Of a DNA stretch of 64,000 bases, positions 30,150 to 39,354 are shown piece after piece. Origin of the DNA: Sphingobium sp. D43FB (GTDB lineage Bacteria > Pseudomonadota > Alphaproteobacteria > Sphingomonadales > Sphingomonadaceae); the NCBI RefSeq assembly GCF_002312805.1, contig NZ_NMUA01000003.1:124001-188000 (forward strand). Reading direction: 5' to 3'. The translations under genes were made by a program, and so were the position numbers. The stretch's first letter is position 1; every line of letters begins with the position of its first letter. Under the pieces are notes generated by a model. It was not told the origin of the DNA. It saw nothing but the letters and a program-made list of their open reading frames with translations, and searched no databases.

Positions 30150-30848
30150 ATGGCAACTGAGCTTGAAAAGCTGTGGATTGCGCTGCTCATCGGCCAATCC
30201 AATATGTCGGGGCGGGGGATCGTAGAACCACAGGACATCGCCGAGATACCCGGCGCCTATAAACTTAATTCGGGAGGATGTTGGGTTCCAGCGACCGACC
30301 CATTAAATAGCGATCAAACAAAGCCGATTGGCGTCGGGCCAGGAAGAGAGTTTGCACGCACAGTCCTCAACGCTGTTCCCGCAATTGAAGTCGGCCTAGT
30401 TGCTGCCGCCGTTGGTGGTACAACCTTGAATCAGTGGAAACCGGGCGGACGCTTTTATGCACGGGCGATGCGGATGCTGGGGCACGCAAAAAAATCTGGT
30501 TCCCTGCGCGTTATTCTCTGGCATTTGGGCGAAACTGACGCAAGCGGGACAGTCGAAGCAGCGCATAGCTATGCAGAACGCTGGGTCAAGATCATGCAAC
30601 GTCTCAGACAGGATTCTGGAGCAGACGATATTCCCATCATAGTAGGCAAGCTTGGCGGTTTTATCGATCGAGATCATATCAGAGTTATCAATGAGCAGAT
30701 TGATCTTTTACCCAAGCTTATTGACCATGTTTCTGTTGTTTCCGTGGCTGGTTTGAAAGACGGCGGTGATACGCTCCATTTCGATGCTTCGAGCCAGCGA
30801 GAGCTTGGACGCCGTTATGCCCACGCTTTTTTGCAGTTCGCACGATGA
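30150..30848 (+). CDS. SASA-type carbohydrate acetylesterase
   Basis: A 232-residue protein of the SGNH/sialate O-acetylesterase-related (SASA) family. The catalytic Ser block is LLIGQSNMSGRG, the oxyanion Gly block is AAAVGGTTLNQW, and the third block is ILWHLGETDAS. The catalytic Asp/His pair appears to be in GGDTLHFDASS. No signal peptide is seen. Base composition is clearly more A+T-rich than surrounding genes. It likely removes O-acetyl groups from a sugar; the substrate is unknown. An acetyltransferase gene follows. Confidence 0.82.
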   Translation: MATELEKLWIALLIGQSNMSGRGIVEPQDIAEIPGAYKLNSGGCWVPATDPLNSDQTKPIGVGPGREFARTVLNAVPAIEVGLVAAAVGGTTLNQWKPGGRFYARAMRMLGHAKKSGSLRVILWHLGETDASGTVEAAHSYAERWVKIMQRLRQDSGADDIPIIVGKLGGFIDRDHIRVINEQIDLLPKLIDHVSVVSVAGLKDGGDTLHFDASSQRELGRRYAHAFLQFAR

Positions 30849-30932
30849 CCACTAAATTTTCCGCATTGATGGCTTTGATGAGAACCTTCGTATAGCCCCT
30901 TAAGGGATAGGCAACGGCGAGAAATTACAGAT

Positions 30933-31718
30933 ATGCACCACATGATCGATCATGCTTTGAAGCGAGCTAAGCATCTAGGCCCTTCTGTCGAACTGGATGT
31001 CGGAAATTGTTGGGACATAGAAAATCCTGAACTTCCAAATTCCCTGAAGATCAATCGTTCGGGCGGAGGAAGTTTATTTGGGTGCGCCGACATCAATCCT
31101 TTACTGCCACCAGGCAAGTCCGCAACGATGAACATAAAGGGCAGTGGCTGCAGCATATTTATTGGTGAAAATTTTAAAACACGCTTTAGTCATTTTATTG
31201 TCGAAGGCACGGATTCGACCATCATAATCGGACCAAATTGCAGGCTATTGGATGTAACGATCAAGGTCGTTGGCTCTGGCGCGATCGTCATTATCGGAGG
31301 TGGCACGACCTGGGAAGGTGGAGCTATGCTCAACAATGCCAACGATGGGACCAGTAAAACTATCATTGTTGGAAATGATTGCATGCTGTCCAGTGATGTA
31401 AACCTTCGTACTGCCGATGGCCATTCCATGTGGCAGGCAGGAGGGCAGGAGCGCATAGATAAATCCGGCGACATAGTCATCGGCAATCATGTCTGGCTTG
31501 GGAACGGGTCCAGAGTTGCGCGCGGAAGTCGGATTGGCAATGGTGCGGTCCTGGGTCAGCGGTCCTTTCTTAGTGCGACGATGGAACCGTTCACGGCCTA
31601 TGCCGGTGTTCCTGCGCGCAAAGTTCGGGATAGGGTCGAATGGTCTCGAACCACATCTTATGATGACATTCCGGAGCGTTATCGCTGGAAAGAGATGGAC
31701 GATTGCGAGAACTGCTAA
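30933..31718 (+). CDS. Hexapeptide-repeat acetyltransferase
   Basis: A 261-residue left-handed beta-helix protein. Hexapeptide-like turns run through GCSIFIGENFKTRFSHFIV, STIIIGPNCRLLDVTIKV and AIVIIGGGTTWEG. The C-terminal active-site part is GDIVIGNHVWLGNGSRVARGSRIGNGAVLGQ, with the closing AYAGVPARKVR typical of O-acetyltransferases for surface sugars. The conserved His of the family may be the one in NHVWLG or ADGHSMW. A+T-rich like the preceding esterase, suggesting joint acquisition. Confidence 0.85.
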   Translation: MHHMIDHALKRAKHLGPSVELDVGNCWDIENPELPNSLKINRSGGGSLFGCADINPLLPPGKSATMNIKGSGCSIFIGENFKTRFSHFIVEGTDSTIIIGPNCRLLDVTIKVVGSGAIVIIGGGTTWEGGAMLNNANDGTSKTIIVGNDCMLSSDVNLRTADGHSMWQAGGQERIDKSGDIVIGNHVWLGNGSRVARGSRIGNGAVLGQRSFLSATMEPFTAYAGVPARKVRDRVEWSRTTSYDDIPERYRWKEMDDCENC

Positions 31719-32026
31719 GCATCCGTCGTTCCCATAACGCGGGAGTTCCCCGTTCAACGATTGCCTATGCCGGGGATAGCAAAGTGGCGGATGACGCCGT
31801 CACATCAGTTGCGAGAAAAAGGAAGAAGCAGAAACTCTCTCCTCCCAATTTTTAATTTATTGTCTACTTATAAACTTGAGATAAAATGCTGACGGCCAGC
31901 GTCATTCAGTGGCGCGGAACATCGTCCAAATTACGGGCTTGAAGCCCGACCTATCGGCCATGACCGGACCACCGGAATCGCCGCGATCACACATCCACCG
32001 GACATCCGGACATAAAGGGGATATTT
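31719..32026 (+). promoter_or_regulatory. Long leader region before the TonB receptor gene
   Basis: A 308-bp stretch without a supported gene. It holds an A+T-rich segment, the second copy of the 25-bp motif at its middle, and a small hairpin, CGGGCTTGAAGCCCG (about 31936-31950). A ribosome site GGGGATATTT lies next to the receptor start. A short ORF from ATG 31886 (18 codons) has no ribosome site and is not called. Confidence 0.5.
31860..31884 (+). promoter_or_regulatory. 25-bp motif, copy 2, upstream of TonB receptor
   Basis: Reads TTGTCTACTTATAAA followed by CTTGAGATAA. It differs from copy 1 (29757) only at C/T in position 10 and G/C in position 16. It lies 142 bp before the receptor ATG, so a long 5' leader would follow if the motif overlaps the promoter. 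Confidence 0.7.
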
Positions 32027-34489
32027 ATGATTGCGCGTTTCCTGTTGCTCGCCAGCGTGGCGAGCGCTTCCATCATCGTGCCTGCCGCTCATGCGCAGAC
32101 GCCAGCCCCGGACGCGGCGCCGGACCAGACCGACGCTGAGGCGCAGCGGGTGCGCGGAGATGTAATCGTGGTCACTGCGCGGCGCCGTCAGGAAACGGCG
32201 CAGGAAGTGCCACTCGCCATCTCGGTGATCCGCGGCGACAGCATCGAATCCACCGGCAATTTCAACATCGTCAAGCTGCAGCAGCTTGCGCCCACGTTGC
32301 AGGTCTATACCACCAACCCGCGCAACACGTCGGTCAACATTCGTGGCCTCGGCGTACCGTTCGGCCTGACCAGCGACGGGTTCGAACAGGGCGTGGGCAT
32401 CTATGTCGACGATGTCTATAATTCGCGCGTCGCCGCTGCGACGTTCGATTTTCTGGACGTCGCCCAGGTCGAAGTCCTACGCGGGCCGCAGGGCACGCTC
32501 TATGGCAAGAACACCACCGCCGGCGCGATCAACATCACCACCAACCAGCCGACCTTCGATTTCGAGGGCCGGGCCGAACTGACCGTCGGCAATCTCAATT
32601 ACAAGCAGGCCAAGGCCGCAATATCCGGCCCGCTGACCGACACGATCGCCGCCCGCATCGCGATCGCATCGACCAGTCGGCGCGGCACCCTTTTCAACAC
32701 GACGTCGGATCGCTGGATCAACGAGCAGGACAATCTGGGTATTCGTGGCCAATTGCTGTTCAAACCGAACGAAGACCTCAGCATCACATTGTCGGGCGAT
32801 TACAGCAAGCAAGACCCGGAAGGCTTTGGCACCGCCTTCGTGCGCGTCGGTCGCACCCAGCGCGCGCTCAACCGGCAATATGACGCGCTGGTCGCGGCGA
32901 TCAATGCCGCCAATCCGGGCCGCAACTACACGCCCAGTCGCAATGTCTATGATCGCCTCACCGATCTCGATTCCAGCCTGAACGCTGGCAACAAGATTGG
33001 TGGCGTATCGCTGAAGGTGAATTGGGATCTGGGCGCAGGCAAATTCACCTCCGTCACCGCCTGGCGGTTCTGGGACTGGAAGCCGGAAAATGATCGCGAC
33101 TTTACCGGCCTTTCGATCGTGTCCCGATCGCAAAACCCCTCGCAGCAGGACCAGTATAGCCAGGAATTTCGCTACAGCCAGGAAGACGACCGGATCGATT
33201 TCGTCGTCGGCCTGTTCGGCTTCAAGCAACGGATCGACACCCAGGGCACAGAGCAACAGGGTGCCGACGCCAGCCGGTGGAGCCTGACCGGTGCGCTGGC
33301 GAACGATCCCAGCGTGCTGCAAGGCCTGACCGCCAACAACACGCAATATCTCAAGAGCGACAGCGCAGCGTTGTTCGGCCAGCTTAGCTGGAAGGTGACC
33401 GACGCCCTGACCGTTCAACCCGGCGCGCGTATCAATTATGACAAGAAGTCGGGCTTCTACGAGCGCGTGGTGACCAACGGACAGGGCCAGCTCATCAGCT
33501 GCTCCCCGACCCCGGCCGCCGGATCAGTGCTGGCCGCGCAATGCGGCGTCTACCAGCCGCAGGTCAGCGCGCCATCGGACAGCGCCTGGAACTTCACCTA
33601 CGACTTCAACGTGAACTATAAGTTCGCGCGCGATGTCCTCGCCTATGCGACCTATGCCAAGAGCTTCAAGACGCTGGGCATCAACCAGAATGGCTTGCCG
33701 CTCAACGCCGACAATAGCGTGAATTATGATGCGGGCACGGTGAAGCCCGAATCGGTCAATCATTATGAAATCGGCCTGAAGACCCAATTGTGGGATCGCC
33801 GGGCGACCTTCAACCTCTCCGCCTTCCGCACCGACATCAGGAATTTCCAGGCGACGGTGAATGGCGGCCAGTTCGGCACGGTGCGCGGCTATCTCGCCAA
33901 CGCTGGCAAGGTCCGGTCGCAGGGCATCGAAGCCGACTTCAAGATCACGCCAAGCGACCGCTTCAGCGCCTATGCGAACGGTGCCTATACGGATGCGAAG
34001 TATAAGAGATTCACCAACGCACCCTGCCCGCCTGAACTGTCGGGCGGCACGCTTCAGCCCGCCAGTGCAACGCCCGATTATTCGCAAGCCGGTGTCCCCG
34101 GCGCTCTGAGCCCCCGCCAGTGCGATATTTCGGGGCAGGCACTGCCCGGCGTATCCAAATGGGCCTTCTCCTATGGCGCGGAAGTCAATGCGCCGGTCAC
34201 TTTGCTGACGAAGGAGGGGCAGGTCTATCTTGGCGTCGATGGCAATTATCGGTCGCGATGGAATTCCAACGCCTCGCCTTCGGTCTACACCGAAGTGAAG
34301 GGCTATGCGCTCACCAACGTCCGCGCGGGGCTCCGGGGCGAGGGCTTCGATGTCTTCGGCTGGGTCCGCAACGCCTTCGACGTCAACTATATCGAAACAT
34401 TGCAGGTCGCGCCGGGCAATACCGGCCTGATCGCGGGGCAACCGGGCGATCCGCAGACCTGGGGCGGCACGATCAAATTCTCCTTCTGA
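32027..34489 (+). CDS. TonB-dependent outer-membrane receptor
   Basis: An 820-residue protein with signal peptide MIARFLLLASVASASIIVPAAHA, then a TonB-box-like DVIVVTARRRQETAQEVPLA. The plug domain includes NIRGLGVPFGLT and VEVLRGPQGTLYGKNTTAGAINITT. The C-terminal barrel ends QTWGGTIKFSF with the terminal Phe needed for Bam insertion. The substrate is not visible in sequence. The shared 25-bp motif with the YezD-like gene suggests a role in sulfur-compound uptake (inference). Confidence 0.93.
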   Translation: MIARFLLLASVASASIIVPAAHAQTPAPDAAPDQTDAEAQRVRGDVIVVTARRRQETAQEVPLAISVIRGDSIESTGNFNIVKLQQLAPTLQVYTTNPRNTSVNIRGLGVPFGLTSDGFEQGVGIYVDDVYNSRVAAATFDFLDVAQVEVLRGPQGTLYGKNTTAGAINITTNQPTFDFEGRAELTVGNLNYKQAKAAISGPLTDTIAARIAIASTSRRGTLFNTTSDRWINEQDNLGIRGQLLFKPNEDLSITLSGDYSKQDPEGFGTAFVRVGRTQRALNRQYDALVAAINAANPGRNYTPSRNVYDRLTDLDSSLNAGNKIGGVSLKVNWDLGAGKFTSVTAWRFWDWKPENDRDFTGLSIVSRSQNPSQQDQYSQEFRYSQEDDRIDFVVGLFGFKQRIDTQGTEQQGADASRWSLTGALANDPSVLQGLTANNTQYLKSDSAALFGQLSWKVTDALTVQPGARINYDKKSGFYERVVTNGQGQLISCSPTPAAGSVLAAQCGVYQPQVSAPSDSAWNFTYDFNVNYKFARDVLAYATYAKSFKTLGINQNGLPLNADNSVNYDAGTVKPESVNHYEIGLKTQLWDRRATFNLSAFRTDIRNFQATVNGGQFGTVRGYLANAGKVRSQGIEADFKITPSDRFSAYANGAYTDAKYKRFTNAPCPPELSGGTLQPASATPDYSQAGVPGALSPRQCDISGQALPGVSKWAFSYGAEVNAPVTLLTKEGQVYLGVDGNYRSRWNSNASPSVYTEVKGYALTNVRAGLRGEGFDVFGWVRNAFDVNYIETLQVAPGNTGLIAGQPGDPQTWGGTIKFSF

Positions 34490-34500
34490 CAGCTCACCCC

Positions 34501-34530
34501 GGAGGAGCGGCGCGACCATGCCGCTCCTCC
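34501..34530. terminator. Hairpin after the TonB receptor gene
   Basis: Perfect 11-bp stem GGAGGAGCGGC...GCCGCTCCTCC with an 8-nt loop, 11 bp after the stop codon and 47 bp before panB. No U tract follows, so it may be a weak or Rho-assisted terminator. Confidence 0.6.
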
Positions 34531-34577
34531 ACCCCTGGCTGTTTGCGCGGCGCGCTGCGCTGGGGTAGAGCGCACCC

Positions 34578-35450
34578 ATGTCCACGACCTTCACGATCGA
34601 CACGGCCACTAGCCGCGCCACGCCCACCCCGGCCCCCATGAAGCGGCTGACCGTGCCCGCCATCCAGCGGCGCAAGTTCGAGGGCAAGACGACCGAGCCG
34701 CTGGTGATGCTGACCGCTTATACCGCGCGGCAGGCACAATTGCTCGATCCGCACTGCGACATGCTGCTTGTCGGCGATTCGCTGGGGCAGGTGATTTACG
34801 GCCTGCCATCGACCCTGGCCGTCACGCTCGACATGATGTGCGCTCATGGCGCGGCAGTCGTGCGGGGCAGCTATCATAGCGTCGTGATCATCGACATGCC
34901 CTTTGGCAGCTATGAAGCCTCCCCGCAGCAGGCCTTTGCCAGCGCCAGCCGCATCATGGCGGAAACCGGCGCTGCGGCGGTCAAGCTGGAGGGCGGGCAG
35001 GCCATGGCGGAAACGATCAGCTTCCTTGGCCAGCGCGGTATCCCGGTGATGGCGCATATCGGCTTGACGCCGCAGGCCGTCAATGCGCTGGGCGGCTATG
35101 GCGCGCGGGGCAAGAGCCAGCAGGAACATGCCAAGATCATGGCCGACGCGCGCGCCGTCGCCGACGCCGGTGCCTTCGCCATGGTGCTGGAGGGGGTGAT
35201 GGAGGAACTGGCCGTCGCCATCACCGACAGCGTCGATGTGCCGGTGATCGGCATTGGCGCATCCGCCCATTGCGACGGGCAGGTGTTGGTGACGGAGGAT
35301 ATGCTGGGCATGTTCGAGCGCGTCCCCCGGTTCGTAAAGCGATTCGACAATATCGCCCAAAGCATCGACGGCGCCGCCCAGCGTTACGCCGCCGATGTGC
35401 GCAGCCGCGCCTTCCCCACCGAAGAACAGGTCTATCGCCCGAAAAAGTGA
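34578..35450 (+). CDS. panB: Ketopantoate hydroxymethyltransferase
   Basis: First committed enzyme of pantothenate synthesis; transfers a hydroxymethyl group from methylene-THF to ketoisovalerate. The 290-residue protein carries [26 protein letters not shown] with metal-binding Asp residues, KLEGG, and [13 protein letters not shown]. The catalytic Glu block is FAMVLEGV. No panC is adjacent. It is followed by the YfgM-like/bamB genes, with a gap of 78 bp. Confidence 0.95.
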   Translation: MSTTFTIDTATSRATPTPAPMKRLTVPAIQRRKFEGKTTEPLVMLTAYTARQAQLLDPHCDMLLVGDSLGQVIYGLPSTLAVTLDMMCAHGAAVVRGSYHSVVIIDMPFGSYEASPQQAFASASRIMAETGAAAVKLEGGQAMAETISFLGQRGIPVMAHIGLTPQAVNALGGYGARGKSQQEHAKIMADARAVADAGAFAMVLEGVMEELAVAITDSVDVPVIGIGASAHCDGQVLVTEDMLGMFERVPRFVKRFDNIAQSIDGAAQRYAADVRSRAFPTEEQVYRPKK

Positions 35451-35528
35451 TTTGCCTGTGGCATAAGCGCCGCTATTGGTCGCGCCTTCTGCCCTTACAT
35501 ATTTCTGATCCATGTCCCGGAGAATGCA

Positions 35529-36227
35529 GTGGCCCTGACGCCGCAAAATAGTGAAGCCTTCATGCGTGAAGTCGACGAAGCCGTCCGGCAGGACCAGCTC
35601 ACGTCCTTCTGGCAGCGCTATGGCCGTGTGCTTCTGGTCGTGCTGGTGCTCGGCCTCGCGGCTTTTGGCGGCTGGCTCTATTGGCAGCAGCATCAGCAAA
35701 GCCAGTCGCAGGCGGTATCTGAACAGATGGACGCCGTGCTGACGACGGCCGCTGGTGGCGGAACGCCCGACGCCAAGCAACTCGACACGCTGACCAAGGC
35801 CGATCAGCCCGGCTACCGCGCCTCGGCGCAGTTGCTCAAGGCCGGCGTCGCCGCGCGCAAGGGCGACAACAAGAGCGCGATCGCCCTCTATGCCGCCATG
35901 GCCGCCGACACCGGGCTGGACCAGCCCTATCGCGACCTCGCGCTGATCCGCCAGACCGCATTGGAATTTGAGACGCTCAAGCCCCAGCAAGTGGTCGATC
36001 GCCTCAAGCCGCTCGCGGTCGAGGGCGCGCCCTGGTTCGGCAGCGCGGGCGAACTGGTCGCCATCGCCTATGCCAAGATGGGCAAGACGGACCTTGCCGG
36101 GCCGATGTTCGCCGCGCTTGCCAAGGACAGCAACGTGCCGCAGTCGATCCGTTCACGCGCGCGTCAGATGGCAGGCGTCATGGGGATCGACGCGGTAGAG
36201 ATACCGGCCGAGCCGACGGAAGGGTAA
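35529..36227 (+). CDS. yfgM: YfgM-like tetratricopeptide membrane protein
   Basis: A 232-residue protein with a short cytoplasmic N-terminus (EVDEAVRQDQLTSFWQRYG), one membrane span (VLLVVLVLGLAAFGGWLYW) and a periplasmic domain of helical repeats. This matches the DUF2133/YfgM family, which contacts SecYEG and periplasmic chaperones. It lies immediately upstream of bamB and der, the same order as yfgM-bamB-der in E. coli, which supports the call. Confidence 0.87.
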   Translation: MALTPQNSEAFMREVDEAVRQDQLTSFWQRYGRVLLVVLVLGLAAFGGWLYWQQHQQSQSQAVSEQMDAVLTTAAGGGTPDAKQLDTLTKADQPGYRASAQLLKAGVAARKGDNKSAIALYAAMAADTGLDQPYRDLALIRQTALEFETLKPQQVVDRLKPLAVEGAPWFGSAGELVAIAYAKMGKTDLAGPMFAALAKDSNVPQSIRSRARQMAGVMGIDAVEIPAEPTEG

Positions 36228-36234
36228 CGAGGCA

Positions 36235-37590
36235 ATGGGACAGCATAAGATGAAGAGATTTGCGCCCATGGGCCGCGCCCTGACGCTTACCGCCATGATT
36301 ATGATGGTCGCCGGGTGCGGCATCATCGGCGGCAAGAAGGGCGGACCCAAGACCCCCGTAGTCGGCAATCGCGTATCCATCCTGACCAGCGAACAGGGTG
36401 TCGAGGTCGAACCGAGCCTGGCCGACGTTCAGGTCACCCTCCCCGTCCCCGCCGTAAACGAAAACTGGTCGCAGCCGGGCGGTGATCCGTCCAAAGCGAT
36501 GGGCCATGTCGCGCTCGGCGGTTCGCCGACGCAGCTATGGACCGCGAGCATCGATGGCAGTTCGCCGCAGGCCCGGCTTGCCGCTTCGCCGGTTGTAGCG
36601 GGCGGAAAGCTGTTCGTCACGGATGCCGGCGCACATGTCATTGCGTTCGATGCCACGAGCGGATCGAAATTGTGGCAGACCAACCTGCCCGCCGAGGGCA
36701 AGGGCAATGGCCGGTCGCTGTTCGGCGGCGGCGTCAGCGTCATCGGCGATCGTGTGTTCGCCAGCACGGGCCTGGGCGACGTGTTCGCGCTCAATGCCAA
36801 TGACGGCGCGATCATCTGGAAGAAGCATCTGGCCGGGCCGCTGCGCGGCGCGCCGACGCTGGAAAATGGCCATGTCTATGTGATGGGCCAGGACAATCAG
36901 ATTTTTGCGCTGAACCAGTCCGATGGGGAAACCCAGTGGACCGACAGCGGCACCCTGCAGGTTACGGGGATCTTCGGCGTTGCTGCCCCTGCCGCCGCGC
37001 AGGGCACGGTCGTCGCGGGCTATAGCTCTGGCGAAATCAACGCTTATCGCTACGAAAATGGCCGGACTTTGTGGGGCGATGCCCTTTCGCGCACCAGCAT
37101 TTCGACGGCGGTTGCGACCCTGACCGACATCGACGCCGATCCGGTCATCGACCGTGGCCGTGTCTTCGCGATCGGCCAGGGCGGCCGCATGGCCTCCTAT
37201 GAACTGACCAGCGGTCAGCGCCTGTGGGAAATCAATATTGCGGGCATCTCCACCCCCTGGGTGGTGGGCGAATGGGTCTTCGCCGTCACCAGCGACGCGC
37301 GCCTGCTCTGCGTCGCCCGCGCGACCGGTAAGATCCGCTGGGTCAGTCAGTTACGCCGTTGGCAGAATGAAAAGAAGAAGGACAAGGCGATCCGCTGGAC
37401 TGGCCCGGTGCTGGCAGGTGGCCGGTTGATCGTCGTTTCGACGCGCGGCCAGATGGTCTATGTCGATCCGACGACCGGTTCGGTGCAGTCGGAAGTGGAC
37501 ATGAAACATTCCATGTCCCTCTCGCCGATCGTCGCCAACAATATACTTTATGTTCTGGCGGATGACGGCAAACTGACGGCGTTCCGCTAA
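36235..37590 (+). CDS. bamB: Outer-membrane assembly lipoprotein BamB
   Basis: Lipoprotein of the Bam complex, 451 residues. The signal peptide ends in a lipobox (MMVAGC), followed by an eight-bladed beta propeller built of PQQ-like repeats such as GSKLWQTNL, DGAIIWKKHL, NGRTLWGDAL and TGKIRWVSQL. ATG 36235, with GAGG upstream, is used; ATG 36250 is possible. It is in the conserved yfgM-bamB-der cluster. Confidence 0.94.
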   Translation: MGQHKMKRFAPMGRALTLTAMIMMVAGCGIIGGKKGGPKTPVVGNRVSILTSEQGVEVEPSLADVQVTLPVPAVNENWSQPGGDPSKAMGHVALGGSPTQLWTASIDGSSPQARLAASPVVAGGKLFVTDAGAHVIAFDATSGSKLWQTNLPAEGKGNGRSLFGGGVSVIGDRVFASTGLGDVFALNANDGAIIWKKHLAGPLRGAPTLENGHVYVMGQDNQIFALNQSDGETQWTDSGTLQVTGIFGVAAPAAAQGTVVAGYSSGEINAYRYENGRTLWGDALSRTSISTAVATLTDIDADPVIDRGRVFAIGQGGRMASYELTSGQRLWEINIAGISTPWVVGEWVFAVTSDARLLCVARATGKIRWVSQLRRWQNEKKKDKAIRWTGPVLAGGRLIVVSTRGQMVYVDPTTGSVQSEVDMKHSMSLSPIVANNILYVLADDGKLTAFR

Positions 37591-37610
37591 ACCGATTATT
37601 CGTGCTAAGC

Positions 37611-37678
37611 ATGCTCCTGCGAAGGCTGGAGCCCAGTTCCTCCGCTTTTGGACTGGGTTTCTGCCTTCGCAGGAGCAT
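37611..37678. repeat. REP-like inverted repeat E between bamB and der
   Basis: Arms ATGCTCCTGCGAAGGCTGGA / GCCCAG and CTGGGTTT / CTGCCTTCGCAGGAGCAT pair over about 25 bp around a short loop. A run of seven T residues follows at 37683, so the structure may also terminate bamB transcription. No second copy of this family is seen in the window. Confidence 0.75.
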
Positions 37679-37712
37679 TGCGTTTTTTTAGATAAGAAGG
37701 AAGCGGGCCTCC

Positions 37713-39080
37713 ATGCTGCCCATCGTAGCCATTGTCGGGCGGCCCAATGTGGGCAAGTCCACCCTGTTCAACCGCCTGATCGGCAAGAAGCTCGCGCTGG
37801 TCGACGACCAGCCTGGCGTCACCCGCGACCGGCGGGAGGGCGAGGCGCATCTGCTCGGCCTCGATTTCACCATCGTCGATACCGCCGGTTATGAAGATGA
37901 GGACGCCAACAGCCTGCCCGGCCGGATGCGGATGCAGACCGAAGCGGCGGTGGAAAATTGCGACGTCGCCTTGTTCATGATCGACGCGCGCGCGGGCATC
38001 ACGCCACTGGACGAGGAAATCGCCCGCTGGTTGCGCGCCAATGATGCGCCGGTCATTCTGGTCGCCAATAAAGCGGAGGGTAAAGCCGCCGACGATGGCG
38101 TGATGGAGTCCTTCAGCTTGGGGCTGGGCGAGCCTGTCCCCTTTTCGGCCGAACATGGCCAGGGCATGGCCGACCTGTTTCAGGCGCTGCTGCCCCATGT
38201 CGAGCGCGAAGGCGACGAACCGTTCGAGCGGGAATTTTACGAGGATGACGAGAGCGCGCCGCTCAAACTCGCCATCGTCGGCCGCCCCAATGCGGGCAAA
38301 TCCACGCTGATCAACCGCCTGCTCGGCGAAAACCGCCTGCTGACCGGGCCGGAAGCGGGCATCACCCGCGACAGCATCGCAGTGGACTGGATGTGGACCA
38401 GCCGCGAAGGCGTCGAGCGGCCCGTCCGCCTGATCGACACGGCGGGGATGCGCAAACATGCCAAGGTGCAGGACAAGCTGGAAAAGCTGGCCGTCACCGA
38501 CGGTCTGAACGCTGTGAACTTTGCCGAAGTCGTGGTGCTGTTGCTCGATTCGACGCGCGGACTGGAAGCGCAGGATCTGCGCATCGCCGACAAGGTGCTG
38601 GAGGAAGGGCGCGCGCTGGTCGTCGCACTCAACAAATGGGATACGGTCGAACATGGTTCGGCCTTGTATCAGGGCATCAAGAAGGCTCTGGACGACGGGC
38701 TGGCGCAGGTGCGCGGCGTGCCCATCATGACCGTGTCGGCGGCCACCGGCAAGGGTCTGGACGACCTGATCCATGTCGCGTTCGAAACGCGCACCGCCTG
38801 GTCGCAGCGCGTGTCCACCGGCGTCCTCAACCGCTGGTTCGAAACCGCGCTGGAGGCCAATCCACCGCCAGCGCCGGGCGGCAAGCGGATCAAGCTGCGC
38901 TACATCACCCAGAACAAGACCCGTCCGCCGACCTTCGTGCTGTTCGGCACGCGGCTGGACGATCTGCCCGAAAGCTATCGCCGCTATCTGGTGAACGGCA
39001 TAAGGCGGGAACTGGGCTTTGGCGCCGTGCCGGTGCGGCTGACGCTACGGAGCGCCAAGAATCCTTATGCCACAAAATGA
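37713..39080 (+). CDS. der: Ribosome-assembly GTPase Der (EngA)
   Basis: Tandem-GTPase protein acting in 50S subunit maturation, 455 residues. Two P-loops are present, GRPNVGKST near the N-terminus and GRPNAGKST in the second G domain, each followed by a DTAG motif. The second domain has the NKWD specificity motif, while the first has NKAE. The C-terminal KH-like domain includes KLRYITQNKTRPPTF. Its end overlaps the tusA-like gene by 14 bp. Confidence 0.97.
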   Translation: MLPIVAIVGRPNVGKSTLFNRLIGKKLALVDDQPGVTRDRREGEAHLLGLDFTIVDTAGYEDEDANSLPGRMRMQTEAAVENCDVALFMIDARAGITPLDEEIARWLRANDAPVILVANKAEGKAADDGVMESFSLGLGEPVPFSAEHGQGMADLFQALLPHVEREGDEPFEREFYEDDESAPLKLAIVGRPNAGKSTLINRLLGENRLLTGPEAGITRDSIAVDWMWTSREGVERPVRLIDTAGMRKHAKVQDKLEKLAVTDGLNAVNFAEVVVLLLDSTRGLEAQDLRIADKVLEEGRALVVALNKWDTVEHGSALYQGIKKALDDGLAQVRGVPIMTVSAATGKGLDDLIHVAFETRTAWSQRVSTGVLNRWFETALEANPPPAPGGKRIKLRYITQNKTRPPTFVLFGTRLDDLPESYRRYLVNGIRRELGFGAVPVRLTLRSAKNPYATK

Positions 39081-39282
39081 GCCGCTGTCGGTCAACGCGC
39101 GCGGCATGAAATGCCCTTGGCCCGTGCTGCGCGCAGCGCGGGCCATGCGCGGGGCCGATGCGGTGCTGGTGGAGGCCGATGATCCGATCGCGCCTGCCGA
39201 ACTCGCGGCGCTGGCAACGGCGCAAGGCTGGGCGTTCGAGACTCTGGGCGATCATCGCTTTTCGCTGCGCCGCGCAGGCTGA
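39067..39282 (+). CDS. TusA-like sulfurtransferase
   Basis: A 71-residue protein of the SirA/TusA fold with the Cys-Pro-x-Pro motif in NARGMKCPWPVLRAARAMR, where Cys would carry a persulfide. The second half (LVEADDPIAPAELAALATAQGW) matches the family. It may deliver sulfur for tRNA thiolation or other uses; the exact partner is not evident. Translationally coupled to der. Confidence 0.88.
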   Translation: MPQNEPLSVNARGMKCPWPVLRAARAMRGADAVLVEADDPIAPAELAALATAQGWAFETLGDHRFSLRRAG

Positions 39283-39354
39283 TCATCGGCCCGTTTTAAC
39301 CGCCTGTTTACGCAGCCCGCCTATTTCCAGACGGTAGCCAAAGGAGCGGTGCGC

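Noticed and set aside
29757..31884. 25-bp direct repeats as att sites of an integrative element
   Set aside because: No integrase or tRNA lies at either end, and the placement of both copies before genes favours an operator. Kept only as a secondary idea in the findings.
31886..31942. Possible 18-codon leader peptide after motif copy 2
   Set aside because: No ribosome site and no conserved feature visible; the stop position appears incidental.
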